Shown: positions 51,485-61,734 of the stretch, piece by piece
How positions within the stretch are numbered: the stretch's first letter is position 1
Layout: each line of letters starts with the position of its first letter
From: Testudinibacter aquarius
GTDB taxonomy: Bacteria > Pseudomonadota > Gammaproteobacteria > Enterobacterales > Pasteurellaceae
Assembly: GCF_004342725.1 (NCBI RefSeq)
Contig: NZ_SMCP01000004.1
Coordinates: 186,001-250,000 of the forward strand
Direction of reading: 5' to 3'
DNA: 64,000 bases
Made by a program: the position numbers and the translations under genes
The notes under the pieces: generated by a model
What the model was told of the DNA's origin: nothing
The model's database searches: none
What the model saw: only the letters and a program-made list of their open reading frames with translations

Positions 51485-52369
51485 ATGTCTAATATAGCAT
51501 TTATAGGTCTTGGTCAAATGGGCAAACCAATGGCTTCCAATCTCATTAAAAAAGGGCATTCGCTAAACGTCTACGATATTAATAAAACAGCAATATCCGA
51601 AGTACAATCTCTCGGTGCACACAGTTCAATTTCCCCCAAAGAGGCTGTAAAAGGGTGTGAATTTATTATTACTATGTTGCCTAACGGAAAGTTAGTTGAG
51701 AACGTGATCTTTGGGAAAGATGGAATTATCCATTCTATGGATAAAAACAGCTTAATAATTGACATGTCAACTATCCATCCGCTAGAAAGCGACAGCTTAC
51801 GTAATCGATTGGCAGAATACAATATTGAGTTTATGGACGCACCTGTTGGGCGAACCTCAGATAATGCAATCGCAGGAACACTACTAATTTTAGCCGGAGG
51901 AACGCCATCGCAAATTGAGCGCTCCTCACCGATACTGCTCTGTATGGGGTCAGAAATAATAAATGCCGGAGGTCCAGGAAAAGGAATCAGAGTTAAATTA
52001 ATTAATAATTTTATGAGTATTTCACTCAATGCCTTATCTGCCGAAGCGGCAACACTTTGCGAAGCATTAGAGCTTCCCTTGGACATCGCAATAGAAGTGA
52101 TGAAAGGAACCCCTGCAATTAAGAGTCACTTCACAACAACCTGGGCTAATAAAGTATTACAAAATGATTTAACTCCCGCTTTCATGATAGAACTCGCGCA
52201 TAAAGACTTAGGAATAGCTACTGATGTCGCTAATCAATTGCACGTTCCGCTATCTATGGGCGCTGCAGCCCTAGAAATCTATAACCAAGCAAGAGCCATG
52301 GGCAGAGGCAAGCAAGACTGGACAGCGATACTGGAGCAAGCTCGAATTAATTCAGGCTTAAAAAAATAA
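51485..52369 (+). CDS. yihU: 3-sulfolactaldehyde reductase YihU, 294 aa
   Basis: NADH-dependent beta-hydroxyacid dehydrogenase family enzyme that reduces sulfolactaldehyde to DHPS, regenerating NAD for glycolysis. The Rossmann motif is [21 protein letters not shown], the substrate region [20 protein letters not shown], and the catalytic Lys171 lies in [20 protein letters not shown] precedes the ATG. First of the plus-strand yihU-yihT-yihQ unit. Confidence 0.94.
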   Translation: MSNIAFIGLGQMGKPMASNLIKKGHSLNVYDINKTAISEVQSLGAHSSISPKEAVKGCEFIITMLPNGKLVENVIFGKDGIIHSMDKNSLIIDMSTIHPLESDSLRNRLAEYNIEFMDAPVGRTSDNAIAGTLLILAGGTPSQIERSSPILLCMGSEIINAGGPGKGIRVKLINNFMSISLNALSAEAATLCEALELPLDIAIEVMKGTPAIKSHFTTTWANKVLQNDLTPAFMIELAHKDLGIATDVANQLHVPLSMGAAALEIYNQARAMGRGKQDWTAILEQARINSGLKK

Positions 52370-52406
52370 CAAATTACTATAACCGTATAATATAGGAGAT
52401 TCTAAA

Positions 52407-53288
52407 ATGACTAATGATTCTTATACTTTGAAAGATATTGCTAGACCTTCTGGCGGTTTTGCAATGCTAGCCGTTGATCAACGAGAAGCGATGAGAAATA
52501 TGTTCGCAGACTCAGGCATGAAGCAGCCTATTGCGGATAATATATTAACTGATTTTAAAGTCAACGCAGCCAAAATCATCTCGCCATATGCTTCTGCCGT
52601 ATTAGTAGATAATCAATTTTGTTACTCAGAGATCGTTAAGCAAAAAGCTATTTCTGATAATTCAGCATTAATTGTTGCAGGAGATTTATTCATTCCCGGA
52701 AACGGTATTCCTGTTGATAATGTATGTATTGATCCAAATATTGATGCTCAAGAAGTAAAACAAAACGGGGGGAAAGCATTAAAGCTTCTTATCCTGTGGC
52801 GTCAAGATGAAGATGCACAACAACGGATCGAAATGGTAAAAGAGTTTAATCAAAAATGTCACTCTGCTGGACTACTTAGCATTATTGAGCCCGTCGTAAG
52901 ACCTCCTAGACTTGGTGATAAATTTGATCGTGAACAATGTATCTTAAATGCTGCAAAAGAGCTAGGCGATCTCGGTTCCGATTTGTACAAAGGAGAAATG
53001 CCGCTATTTGGTAAAGGTGAATCAAAAACACTGCTAGATGCAGCTAAAAAGTTAAACGATAATATTAATATTCCTTGGGTTATTTTATCCTCAGGCATTC
53101 ATGAAAATCTATTCTGCCGAGCAGTCCGAATGGCGATGCAAGCTGGTGCCTCTGGTTTTCTTGCCGGACGTGCAATTTGGGCTTCAACTATAGGCTTACC
53201 TGATACTGAACTCATGTTACGTGATATTTCGGCTCCTAGAATGCAATATCTAGGCACTCTTGTTGATGAAATTATGGCATCAAGATAA
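52407..53288 (+). CDS. yihT: 6-deoxy-6-sulfofructose-1-phosphate aldolase YihT, 293 aa
   Basis: Class I aldolase splitting sulfofructose-1-phosphate to dihydroxyacetone phosphate and sulfolactaldehyde. The Schiff-base lysine is Lys195 in [12 protein letters not shown]; other typical runs are [47 protein letters not shown] and [14 protein letters not shown]. Length is as in E. coli (292). It sits 37 bp after yihU with a good ribosome binding site (AGGAG). Confidence 0.94.
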   Translation: MTNDSYTLKDIARPSGGFAMLAVDQREAMRNMFADSGMKQPIADNILTDFKVNAAKIISPYASAVLVDNQFCYSEIVKQKAISDNSALIVAGDLFIPGNGIPVDNVCIDPNIDAQEVKQNGGKALKLLILWRQDEDAQQRIEMVKEFNQKCHSAGLLSIIEPVVRPPRLGDKFDREQCILNAAKELGDLGSDLYKGEMPLFGKGESKTLLDAAKKLNDNINIPWVILSSGIHENLFCRAVRMAMQAGASGFLAGRAIWASTIGLPDTELMLRDISAPRMQYLGTLVDEIMASR

Positions 53289-53329
53289 TTCATTAAACTC
53301 TTAATTTAATCAGATAAATGAGGTAGTTT

Positions 53330-55345
53330 ATGAAGCTAAAATACATCGAAAACGGATTTCAAATCATTCAAGATGATCGGATATTACTGAATCATACCAG
53401 TGATAACCCTGCATTTTTTGTCGGGATGGGGCAAGAAAAAATATCAGCTTATCGAGGAAATTTCGATATACAAGATATTTTAATGGAAAAAATTCCTTTG
53501 ACTCATTGTCAATTTGATAACAATCAAATCCAACTTTCATATCAAAATAATACACCTCCGCTATTAATTCTCATGTATTCTTCATTAGAGGATGGTAAAT
53601 CAATATTAACCATTAAAAGTGAAAATCCCACCCTAAACCGTTTCTGGATTAAACTTAGCTCATCCGAATCTGAAAAAGTTTGGGGTTGTGGTGAACAGAT
53701 GTCTTATTTCAACCTGCGGGGACGCCACTTTCCATTATGGACTTCTGAACCAGGTGTCGGTAGAGATAAGTCAACAGAGCTCACTTTTTTATCGGATAAA
53801 TATAATAAGGCTGGAGGAGATTATTATAATACTAACTACCCGCAGCCAACTTTTGTTTCCTCCGAACATTACGCCTGTCATATTAACAGTAGTGCTTACG
53901 CTGATTTTGATTTTAGGAATCAAACATATTATGAATTACAAGTGTGGGAAATTCCTGAATCAATCGAGTTTTTTACTGCTCCGACTTTTTTAGAACTCGT
54001 AGAAAAGCTGAGTCTCCGCTTTGGCAGACAGCCTGAATTGCCTGAATGGATTTACAATGGCGTTATTCTTGGGTTAAAAGGTGGCGAGGAAAATTCCTTT
54101 TCCAGATTGGAAAATGCTGTTGAATCTGGAATTCCCGTCGCTGGATTATGGTGTGAGGATTGGGCAGGAATACGAGAAACTTCTTTTGGTAAAAGGCTTT
54201 TTTGGGATTGGAAATGGAGTAAAAACCGTTATCCCAACTTAGATAATCGAATTCAAACACTTAAAGAAAAAAATATTCGTTTTCTTGCTTATGTTAGTCC
54301 ATATTTATGTGAAGACGGGGAGTTATTCCCTATTGCAAAAGAAAAATCATTATTTGCTCTTAATAGTAAAGGTGAAGTTGCTTTAGTTGATTTTGGAGAA
54401 TTTAACTGTGGAGTATTAGATTTTACCAATAAAGAAACGAGAGAGTGGTTTAAAAAAGAGATTATTCAAAAAAATATGCTAGATCTCGGCGTATCTGGAT
54501 GGATGGCTGACTTTGGCGAATACTTGCCAACTGAGGATTTATTTTTAGCCAACGGTGTTAGCTCAACAATAATGCATAATGCTTGGCCGCCTCTTTGGGC
54601 AAGCGTTAATGCGGAAGCCGTAGCTGAAAGAGGGTTAACCGGCGAAGTGATGTATTTCATGAGAGCCGGCTTTACCAATACGCAAAAATACTGTCCTATG
54701 CTCTGGGCTGGAGATCAATGTGTAGATTTCTCCCGCCATGATGGGCTTAATACCGTTATTTGCGGCGCACTTTCATCGGGAATCCTAGGCAATGCATATC
54801 ACCATAGTGATATAGGTGGGTATACCAGCCTTTTCGGAAATCGACGAACAAAAGAAGTATTTGAACGCTGGGTAGATATGGCAGCATTCACACCAATGAT
54901 GAGAACGCATGAATGCAATCGGCCCGATGAGAATTTTCAGTTTGATCATGATATAGCTACCATGGCTCATTTGGCTAAAATGGTTAAAATCTATAAACAT
55001 TTAACACCATATTTGAAGCATTTCTCAAATGAAGCCCACACCAAAGGCTATCCAATACAAAGGGCGCTATTCTTGCACTTTGAAAACGACTTGAATACTT
55101 ACGATATTCAGGATCAATATCTTTATGGTTCAGAATTACTTGTTGCCCCTGTTCACAAACAAGCTGTACACGAATGGAAAGTATATTTACCAGCAGGTGA
55201 AACTTGGGTCTATGTATGGGATAAAAAAGAAATCCGCGGCGGACAATATCTTCTTGTTCCCGCCTTAATAGGACAACCACCGCTCTTTTATAGAAAAGAT
55301 AGCAAATGGGCAACACTCTTTGATGATATTGTAAACATTGAATAG
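53330..55345 (+). CDS. yihQ: Sulfoquinovosidase YihQ (GH31), 671 aa
   Basis: Releases sulfoquinovose from sulfoquinovosyl glycerol and similar glycosides derived from plant sulfolipid. Catalytic nucleophile Asp394 (GWMADFGEYL) and acid/base Asp462 (WAGDQCVDF) are present. The sulfonate pocket is conserved: Arg289 and Trp292 (FGKRLFW) and Tyr498 (HHSDIGGYT). Lys250 and Glu276 replace the two glutamines of E. coli YihQ, so this is a KERWY-type enzyme. No signal peptide is seen, so hydrolysis is cytoplasmic and intact glycoside must be imported. Last gene of the plus-strand unit, followed by a strong hairpin. Confidence 0.94.
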   Translation: MKLKYIENGFQIIQDDRILLNHTSDNPAFFVGMGQEKISAYRGNFDIQDILMEKIPLTHCQFDNNQIQLSYQNNTPPLLILMYSSLEDGKSILTIKSENPTLNRFWIKLSSSESEKVWGCGEQMSYFNLRGRHFPLWTSEPGVGRDKSTELTFLSDKYNKAGGDYYNTNYPQPTFVSSEHYACHINSSAYADFDFRNQTYYELQVWEIPESIEFFTAPTFLELVEKLSLRFGRQPELPEWIYNGVILGLKGGEENSFSRLENAVESGIPVAGLWCEDWAGIRETSFGKRLFWDWKWSKNRYPNLDNRIQTLKEKNIRFLAYVSPYLCEDGELFPIAKEKSLFALNSKGEVALVDFGEFNCGVLDFTNKETREWFKKEIIQKNMLDLGVSGWMADFGEYLPTEDLFLANGVSSTIMHNAWPPLWASVNAEAVAERGLTGEVMYFMRAGFTNTQKYCPMLWAGDQCVDFSRHDGLNTVICGALSSGILGNAYHHSDIGGYTSLFGNRRTKEVFERWVDMAAFTPMMRTHECNRPDENFQFDHDIATMAHLAKMVKIYKHLTPYLKHFSNEAHTKGYPIQRALFLHFENDLNTYDIQDQYLYGSELLVAPVHKQAVHEWKVYLPAGETWVYVWDKKEIRGGQYLLVPALIGQPPLFYRKDSKWATLFDDIVNIE

Positions 55346-55394
55346 CATTTACTCATTATTTCTCAGCATTTTTAGCACAGAGTAATTACATAAT

Positions 55395-55429
55395 ATAGCA
55401 GGCAAAATAGTGATATGTTTGCCTGCTAT
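55395..55429. terminator. Bidirectional terminator between yihQ and prmA
   Basis: ATAGCAGGCAAA (55395-55406) and TTTGCCTGCTAT (55418-55429) form a perfect 12-bp stem around an 11-nt loop. It separates the island from the convergent ancestral operon. Confidence 0.85.
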
Positions 55430-55445
55430 ATCCAACAAATACATT

Positions 55446-56327
55446 TTAGTATTTATTCCCAGTAATCCGACACCACTCTTCCTGTTCCGCTACGGGTTCT
55501 AACCGCACTTGGTTTTGATAGGCTTCGCATACGGCTTGTGCTTGGTTGGCGAGAATGCCGGATAGCCCTAGATCTGCGTTCGGTTTTAATAATGCGATGA
55601 TCGGTTCAGCCAGCTCTTTCAACGGACCGGCAAGGATATTCGCCACCACCACATCGGCTTGTAGGTCTTGCGGTTGATCTTTGGCGAGAAATAACTGTAA
55701 GCGCTCGGCTACGCCGTTGCGTTCGGCATTATCACGGCTGGCAAGGATAGCTTGCGGATCGATGTCGATACCGATTGCTTGTTTCGCCCCTAACTTCAAG
55801 GCGGCAATTGCCAGAATGCCAGAACCGCAACCAAAGTCGATGACGGTTTTGCCGTTCAAATCCAAGCTGTCCAGCCATTTCAGGCAAAGTGCGGTGGTCG
55901 GGTGGGTGCCTGTGCCAAAGGCAAGACCCGGATCGAGCATCACATTGACCGCACTTTCGTCCGGTACCGGGCGCCAGCTCGGGCAAATCCACAACCGCTC
56001 GCCAAAGCGCATCGGATGAAAATTATCCATCCACTCCCGCTCCCAGTCTTTGTCTTCAATCTGCTCAATTTTATAACTGACTGCGGGGGTTAAGATCCGC
56101 TGCGCAGTCAATTCCGCAACAATTTGCTGCATATCGGTTTCTGCATCAAACAGCGCTATCACATCCGTATTACCCCACAAACGAGTTTCGCCCGGCAACG
56201 GCTCAAACACCGGTGTGTCTTGACTGTCAACAAAGGTGACCGACACTGAGCCCAGCGCCTCCAGTGTTTCACTGATTTTCTCCGCTTGTTTATCGTTACT
56301 GTTGATTCTAATTTGTACCCAAGGCAT
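55446..56327 (-). CDS. prmA: Ribosomal protein L11 methyltransferase, 293 aa
   Basis: Trimethylates L11 at several positions. An amino-terminal substrate-recognition domain ([18 protein letters not shown]) is followed by a Rossmann domain with [39 protein letters not shown], and [13 protein letters not shown]. Length equals the E. coli protein. The ATG at 56327 lies inside the end of panF (20-bp overlap) and has AGGAAA upstream. Confidence 0.97.
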   Translation of the reverse strand: MPWVQIRINSNDKQAEKISETLEALGSVSVTFVDSQDTPVFEPLPGETRLWGNTDVIALFDAETDMQQIVAELTAQRILTPAVSYKIEQIEDKDWEREWMDNFHPMRFGERLWICPSWRPVPDESAVNVMLDPGLAFGTGTHPTTALCLKWLDSLDLNGKTVIDFGCGSGILAIAALKLGAKQAIGIDIDPQAILASRDNAERNGVAERLQLFLAKDQPQDLQADVVVANILAGPLKELAEPIIALLKPNADLGLSGILANQAQAVCEAYQNQVRLEPVAEQEEWCRITGNKY

Positions 56328-57768
56328 CTGTTTTTCCTCTTTTTTGATACTGTTTTTCACCGAGTTTATTGGCAACCAAGAAGGCGATTAAGCCGAACAC
56401 CAGTGATGGCACGATAGCATGGAAACTCAATAATTTGAGTGAAAGAACGGTCAGCAACACATAGCTGCCCAACCCGACTGTCATTGAGGCGATCGCACCG
56501 TAAGCATTGGCTTTATCCCAATATAAACCCAGCACGATCACCCATAAAAATGCCGCTTCTAAGCCACCAAACGCAAATAAATTCAACCAAATAATCATAT
56601 CCGGCGGATTGAGTGCCGCTAAAATCAAAAGTGCGGTCAAAATCAGGGTTGCCATTGATGAGAAAAGCCCGATTTTTTTCTGATTATTCGCCATTTCCGG
56701 TTTCGCTGATAAATAAATATCTTTAACGAAAATCGCCGAAGATTGGATCAATTGCGCATCAATGGTCGACATAATCGCTGACATTGGCGCTGCCAGAAAG
56801 ATCCCCGCAACAATTGGCGGCAAAACTTGCAACATGAGGCTTGGGATGACTTGATCCGGAATTGTCAAATCCGGCAAAATCACTCGACCTAGCGCTCCGG
56901 AAAGGTGCATGCCGAGCATAACAATCGTCAACACGATAGTCCCGATCAACATGCCGCCATGTAATGCTTTGCTGTCTTTAAACGCCATGCAGCGCACCGC
57001 CGTATGCGGCAGCCCGACCACACCAAAGCAAACCAAAATCCAAAATGACGCCATAAACTGGAAATCCAGCATCTCATTTGGACCATATGGACTGACCAGC
57101 TGTGGATCGGTGGCAGCCAAGGCGGCAACCGCACTTTCTACGCCGCCGGCAGCATAAATCACCGCAAACAGTAAAATAAAAGTACCCAAAATCATTACCG
57201 TACCCTGAATGGTATCGGTCAATACTACGGCACGAAAACCACCGATAAAGGTGTAAATCCCGACCGTTAGTGCAAAAATCAGCAAGGATTGGGTGTAACT
57301 GATGCCGATGGTGGTTTCCAGCAAGCGCGCGCCGCCTATAAACTGCACGGTCATCGCTGCAAAAAAGGCGATTAACAGCGCCAGACAAGCGATCCACACC
57401 AGATATTTATTTTTGTAACGGTGCAACAGCAGATCATTAATCGTCAGCGCCTTGCTCTCTCTTGATAGCAGCGCAAATTTTTTGCCCAGTGCCCCCAGCG
57501 CCAACCAGACTGCCGGTACTTGAATCATAGCCAGCAACACCCAGCCCAAACCGAATTTGTACGCTGCACCCGGCCCTCCGATAAACGAACTGGCACTGGC
57601 ATAGGTTGAGGCGGTGGTCATCGCCAATACAAAGCCGGTCATCGAGCGGTTACCGACATAATACTCAGTTAAAAAATCCCCTTTCGAGCGTTTAACGTAA
57701 GCATAGATTGCTGCGCCAAACACGAACGCCAGATAGATCACCAACGGAAATAGGATGCCTAAATTCAT
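56308..57768 (-). CDS. panF: Sodium/pantothenate symporter, 486 aa
   Basis: Inner-membrane solute:sodium symporter (SSS family) importing pantothenate. About 13 hydrophobic helices; family motifs [54 protein letters not shown], and the sodium-site helix [20 protein letters not shown]. Overlaps yhdT by 4 bp and prmA by 20 bp, the same compact order as in Haemophilus. Confidence 0.95.
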   Translation of the reverse strand: MNLGILFPLVIYLAFVFGAAIYAYVKRSKGDFLTEYYVGNRSMTGFVLAMTTASTYASASSFIGGPGAAYKFGLGWVLLAMIQVPAVWLALGALGKKFALLSRESKALTINDLLLHRYKNKYLVWIACLALLIAFFAAMTVQFIGGARLLETTIGISYTQSLLIFALTVGIYTFIGGFRAVVLTDTIQGTVMILGTFILLFAVIYAAGGVESAVAALAATDPQLVSPYGPNEMLDFQFMASFWILVCFGVVGLPHTAVRCMAFKDSKALHGGMLIGTIVLTIVMLGMHLSGALGRVILPDLTIPDQVIPSLMLQVLPPIVAGIFLAAPMSAIMSTIDAQLIQSSAIFVKDIYLSAKPEMANNQKKIGLFSSMATLILTALLILAALNPPDMIIWLNLFAFGGLEAAFLWVIVLGLYWDKANAYGAIASMTVGLGSYVLLTVLSLKLLSFHAIVPSLVFGLIAFLVANKLGEKQYQKRGKTDALGTN

Positions 57769-58031
57769 GGTTTTGTCTCCTGCTCGCTGTCGCTGTGGTT
57801 ATCCAAATCAAAATCCTGATAGACAATGCGCAGCACCCAATAGGCAACCACAATAAATAAAACCGGCAGGTAGATACAGGCGAGCTCAAACCAGAGTGGA
57901 AAACCAATTGGTCCGGTTGTGCCACTCGGCAAATAGGCACACAAACACCAGCCGATCACATATAAGATAGTTAAACCCAATGCCCAACGTGCTTCTTTAC
58001 TGGCTTGTTGATACTTTTCTTGCAACTTCAT
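57765..58031 (-). CDS. yhdT: YhdT family small membrane protein, 88 aa
   Basis: Two predicted membrane helices (ALGLTILYVIGWCLCAYL and FELACIYLPVLFIVVAYWVL) and an acidic tail. Function unknown; it is the usual partner upstream of panF (DUF997), perhaps assisting the symporter. Overlaps panF by 4 bp. The start at 58031 matches the family length. Confidence 0.9.
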   Translation of the reverse strand: MKLQEKYQQASKEARWALGLTILYVIGWCLCAYLPSGTTGPIGFPLWFELACIYLPVLFIVVAYWVLRIVYQDFDLDNHSDSEQETKP

Positions 58032-58120
58032 ATGAATACCTCATACAAAAAGAACAGCATGAAAGAAAAAAGTGGAACCATTTGATTCCACTTCATTTTA
58101 TTACTGATTTCTACATCGGA

Positions 58121-59467
58121 TTAATCATGCATACCGAGTTTTTTCTCAAGGTAATGAATATTTGTGCCACCTTGTTGGAAATTTGGGTCGTCCATAATCA
58201 ATTCGTGAATAGGAATATTGGTTTTTAGCCCTTCGATAATCACTTCCGATAACGCATTACGCATTCGGCTAATCGCTTCGGCACGGTTCTCGCCGTAGCT
58301 GATCAACTTGGCAATCATTGAATCATAGTGCGGTGGCACGGTGTAACCATCATAAATATGGGAATCCCACCGAATACCAAAACCGCCCGGTGTGTGTAAA
58401 CGGGTTACTTTGCCCGGTGACGGCAGGAAATTGCGCGGATCTTCAGCATTAATACGGCATTCAATCGCATGCCCTTTGACTTTCACATCATCTTGGCTGA
58501 AAGATAGTGGCAAGCCGGAGGCAATGCGCAGCTGCTCTTTGACCAAGTCAATGCCGGTAATCATCTCAGTTACCGGATGCTCCACCTGAATACGGGTGTT
58601 CATTTCGATAAAATAGAACTCCCCGTTTTCATATAAGAATTCAAAAGTACCGGCACCTCGATAACCGATTTCAACACAGGCTTTGGCGCAACGGCTGCCG
58701 ATGTCACGACGCAGCTCTTCGCTGATACCCGGTGCTGGCGCCTCTTCTACCACTTTTTGGTGGCGACGTTGCATTGAGCAATCACGTTCCGCTAGGTAAA
58801 CCGCATTGCCATGAGTGTCTGCCAACACTTGAATTTCCACATGGCGTGGATTTTCCAAGTATTTTTCCATGTATACGACATCATTATTAAACGCGGCTTT
58901 TGCTTCAGATTTGGTCATCGCAATCGATTCTTCCAATTCAGCAGCTGAACGCACCACGCGCATACCGCGGCCACCACCACCACCGGAGGCTTTAATAATC
59001 ACAGGATAACCGATACGTTCGGCAATCTCTTTATTCTTCTTGGCATCATTGCCGACCGGACCGTCAGAACCCGGCACACAAGGTACGCCAGCGGCTTTCA
59101 TCGCATTGATCGCCGAGACTTTGTCGCCCATTAAGCGAATCACGTCCGCAGTGGGACCGATAAAAATAAAGCCGGAACGCTCCACCTGCTCGGCAAAATC
59201 TGCATTTTCCGACAAGAAACCGTAGCCCGGATGAATAGCGTCGGCACCGCTGACTTCTGCCGAGGCAATCAGTGCCGGAATATTCAGATAACTTTTACTT
59301 GAGGGCGCCGGTCCGATACAAATACGTTCATCTGCCAACAGGACGTGTTTTAGATCCCGATCTGCCGTAGAATGGACGGCGACGGTTTTAATGCCTAACT
59401 CTTTACAAGCGCGCAAAATACGCAGTGCGATTTCGCCGCGGTTGGCAATAACAACTTTTTCTAACAT
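58121..59467 (-). CDS. accC: Acetyl-CoA carboxylase, biotin carboxylase subunit, 448 aa
   Basis: Carboxylates biotin on AccB using ATP and bicarbonate, first step of fatty-acid synthesis. Motifs: [39 protein letters not shown], the ATP-grasp loop [33 protein letters not shown], and [17 protein letters not shown]. Normal length. It lies 92 bp downstream of accB; the gap contains a USS core flanked by CTTTTGA/TCAAAAG. Confidence 0.97.
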   Translation of the reverse strand: MLEKVVIANRGEIALRILRACKELGIKTVAVHSTADRDLKHVLLADERICIGPAPSSKSYLNIPALIASAEVSGADAIHPGYGFLSENADFAEQVERSGFIFIGPTADVIRLMGDKVSAINAMKAAGVPCVPGSDGPVGNDAKKNKEIAERIGYPVIIKASGGGGGRGMRVVRSAAELEESIAMTKSEAKAAFNNDVVYMEKYLENPRHVEIQVLADTHGNAVYLAERDCSMQRRHQKVVEEAPAPGISEELRRDIGSRCAKACVEIGYRGAGTFEFLYENGEFYFIEMNTRIQVEHPVTEMITGIDLVKEQLRIASGLPLSFSQDDVKVKGHAIECRINAEDPRNFLPSPGKVTRLHTPGGFGIRWDSHIYDGYTVPPHYDSMIAKLISYGENRAEAISRMRNALSEVIIEGLKTNIPIHELIMDDPNFQQGGTNIHYLEKKLGMHD

Positions 59468-59559
59468 ACGATTATCCGCTTAATGTTGAAAGTTCTTTAT
59501 ATTGAGAATTCTTTGCTTTTGAACCAAAGTGCGGTCAAAAGCGATTGCTGATAGGCAGA

Positions 59560-60018
59560 TTACTCAATGATGATCAGGGATTGATCAAATTCAACCGCTT
59601 CGCCGTCATTAACCAAAATGGCTTTCACCACCCCGGCTTTGTCCGCTTCGATGCGGTTCATCATTTTCATCGCTTCAACGATACACAACGCATCGCCGAC
59701 TTTCACCACGCTACCAACCTCAACGAAAGCGGCGGCTTCCGGGCTAGGACTGCGGTAGAAAGTACCAACCATTGGCGAACGCACGGCATGCCCTGCAATT
59801 TCGGTCGCCACCGGAGCGGCGACGGCTACAGCTGCCGGTGCAGCGGTTGGTGCCGGAGCAGCGACAGGCGCTGCCGCAGGCAACGTGTATTGCACAGCTG
59901 CCGGTGCCGGAGTGCCACGACTGATACGCACCGACTCTTCGCCTTCGGAAATTTCAATTTCCATAATGCCCGACTCTTCGACCAACTCAATTAATTTTTT
60001 AATTTTACGAATATCCAT
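59560..60018 (-). CDS. accB: Biotin carboxyl carrier protein of acetyl-CoA carboxylase, 152 aa
   Basis: Carries biotin between AccC and the carboxyltransferase. [18 protein letters not shown] begins the conserved amino terminus; an Ala/Pro-rich linker (residues about 33-75) leads to the biotinyl domain with [13 protein letters not shown], where Lys118 is biotinylated. Length is near the E. coli protein (156). First gene of the acc unit. Confidence 0.97.
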   Translation of the reverse strand: MDIRKIKKLIELVEESGIMEIEISEGEESVRISRGTPAPAAVQYTLPAAAPVAAPAPTAAPAAVAVAAPVATEIAGHAVRSPMVGTFYRSPSPEAAAFVEVGSVVKVGDALCIVEAMKMMNRIEADKAGVVKAILVNDGEAVEFDQSLIIIE

Positions 60019-60189
60019 GTTTTGATTCCGCTGATTGAAATGTAAATCACACTGATCGCTTTACCGTCAATTTTGCGACAAAGGGTAAACTTCGATCATT
60101 TTATTCAGGTTATATTAAACGCAAAGATTACCTGAATTTTCGCGTATTTGCGATATAAATCTGCACTTTTAGCGCAATTTTGTCGAAAA

Positions 60190-60636
60190 TCACTGTTTTT
60201 TGCTTAAATAATCCCAAGCAAACTCCAGTCCGAATTGATAGCCTTTTGCGCCTAAACCGCAAACAACCCCAACCGCCTTGTCACTCAGATAAGAGTGATG
60301 GCGAAACGGCTCACGCGCATGCACATTCGACAGGTGAATTTCGACAAACGGAATATTCACCGCCAACAACGCATCACGCAGTGCCACGCTGGTATGGGTA
60401 AATGCCGCGGGGTTAATCAAAATAAAATCAATCTGTTCAAAAGCTTGATGAATTTTATCAATCAATTTTTCTTCGCTGTTGCTTTGAAAGCAATCCAATT
60501 CCAGCCCAAGTGCGGTTGCCTGTTGTTGCAATTGCCGTTCAATGTCCGCCAGACTTAAACTGCCGTAATGCTGCGGCTCACGTTTGCCCAACATATTCAG
60601 ATTTGGGCCGTTTAAAACAAGAATTTTTTGCGCCAT
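60190..60636 (-). CDS. aroQ: 3-dehydroquinate dehydratase type II, 148 aa
   Basis: Third step of the shikimate pathway, cytosolic dodecamer. Motifs: [20 protein letters not shown] with the catalytic Tyr, [37 protein letters not shown] with the catalytic His, and [14 protein letters not shown]. Full length. It lies upstream of accB in the same direction, as in H. influenzae. Confidence 0.96.
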   Translation of the reverse strand: MAQKILVLNGPNLNMLGKREPQHYGSLSLADIERQLQQQATALGLELDCFQSNSEEKLIDKIHQAFEQIDFILINPAAFTHTSVALRDALLAVNIPFVEIHLSNVHAREPFRHHSYLSDKAVGVVCGLGAKGYQFGLEFAWDYLSKKQ

Positions 60637-60727
60637 GCTCTTTATTCCGTTTAAATAAATAATTTCGTCACGTGACTATTTTAGGATTATACCAACATTC
60701 TACTCGATTTGGGAATATCAGCGATAA

Positions 60728-61720
60728 TTATAAAACTTTGCTCACCCATTCGCTCTCCAATTCTACAACCGGCAAATGTGAACCTTGCCAACGGCGGATC
60801 AGTTGAAAATCCATCAAATCCAAAGTATCCAAGCCCGGAATCACATCAGGTGTATATTGCTGCGCTATGCGAGCCAGCTGGGTTAAACCGAAACTGGATT
60901 CAATCGACGAGCTGATCACCGCCATGATCCCTTGTTGCTGTGCCTGTTGAATCAGGTCGACACAGCGTTGCAACGAGCCGACTAAAGTCGGTTTAATCAC
61001 AATTGCCGCCAAGTGCGGTTCCGCCTGCACGACAAAATCCGCCTCGCGCACCGATTCGTCCCACGCAATCGCAATCCCAGTTTCCACCGCAAATTGGCGG
61101 CTTTCATCACGGGTTTTGCACGGTTCTTCCAGAAATTGAATTCTGGCACGATGTTCCGGTTTGACGTATTTAGCAAATTGCTGGGCTTTTGCCGGTGTCC
61201 AAGAGCGGTTAGCATCAAGGCGTAATTTGAGATCCGGCACTGCTTCCAGCAACATATCGGCAATCAAACCGTCACGATTGGCTTCGTACAGACCGACTTT
61301 GACTTTCGCCACTTTCTCGCCCGGCATTTGATCAAGTTGTTGATACAATTCATCAGGGTCACCATAACACAGCGGCGCTGCTTGATAATTCCCTTCTTCG
61401 CCGAGCAAGCCTTTCATCTCTGCCAAAGCACAACTCAAGCCAAATTGCACTGAGGGATGCAGCCCGTCTAGCGCTAATTTTTGATTACGACTGCGTGTTT
61501 CATCCCACTGTTGCAACCAAAGTGCGGTCTGCGCCTGTGCTTGTTCCAACGTTTCAACACTAAATTCCGGCAACGGCGCAATCTCGCCCCAGCCTTCGTG
61601 CTGACCGCACTTCACCTGCACCAACAGCCCTTCACGCCGTTTTAAAAAGCGGTTACGCAACACCACCTGCGAATCGACCGGGATTGAATAACGATAAAGC
61701 TGATAACTGCGAGTGGTCAT
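60728..61720 (-). CDS. menC: o-Succinylbenzoate synthase, 330 aa
   Basis: Enolase-superfamily dehydratase of menaquinone synthesis. Motifs: [32 protein letters not shown] with the catalytic Kx[32 protein letters not shown], and [11 protein letters not shown]. Length as in relatives. The ATG has AAGGAG upstream, which overlaps the stop of the preceding nuclease gene. Confidence 0.95.
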   Translation of the reverse strand: MTTRSYQLYRYSIPVDSQVVLRNRFLKRREGLLVQVKCGQHEGWGEIAPLPEFSVETLEQAQAQTALWLQQWDETRSRNQKLALDGLHPSVQFGLSCALAEMKGLLGEEGNYQAAPLCYGDPDELYQQLDQMPGEKVAKVKVGLYEANRDGLIADMLLEAVPDLKLRLDANRSWTPAKAQQFAKYVKPEHRARIQFLEEPCKTRDESRQFAVETGIAIAWDESVREADFVVQAEPHLAAIVIKPTLVGSLQRCVDLIQQAQQQGIMAVISSSIESSFGLTQLARIAQQYTPDVIPGLDTLDLMDFQLIRRWQGSHLPVVELESEWVSKVL

Positions 61721-61734
61721 GACAACTCCTTCCT

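Noticed and set aside
43013-55445. Direct repeats, integrase or tRNA site at the ends of the sulfoglycolysis island
   Set aside because: I compared both flanks by eye and saw no matching repeat, recombinase gene or tRNA; the insertion mechanism is not visible.
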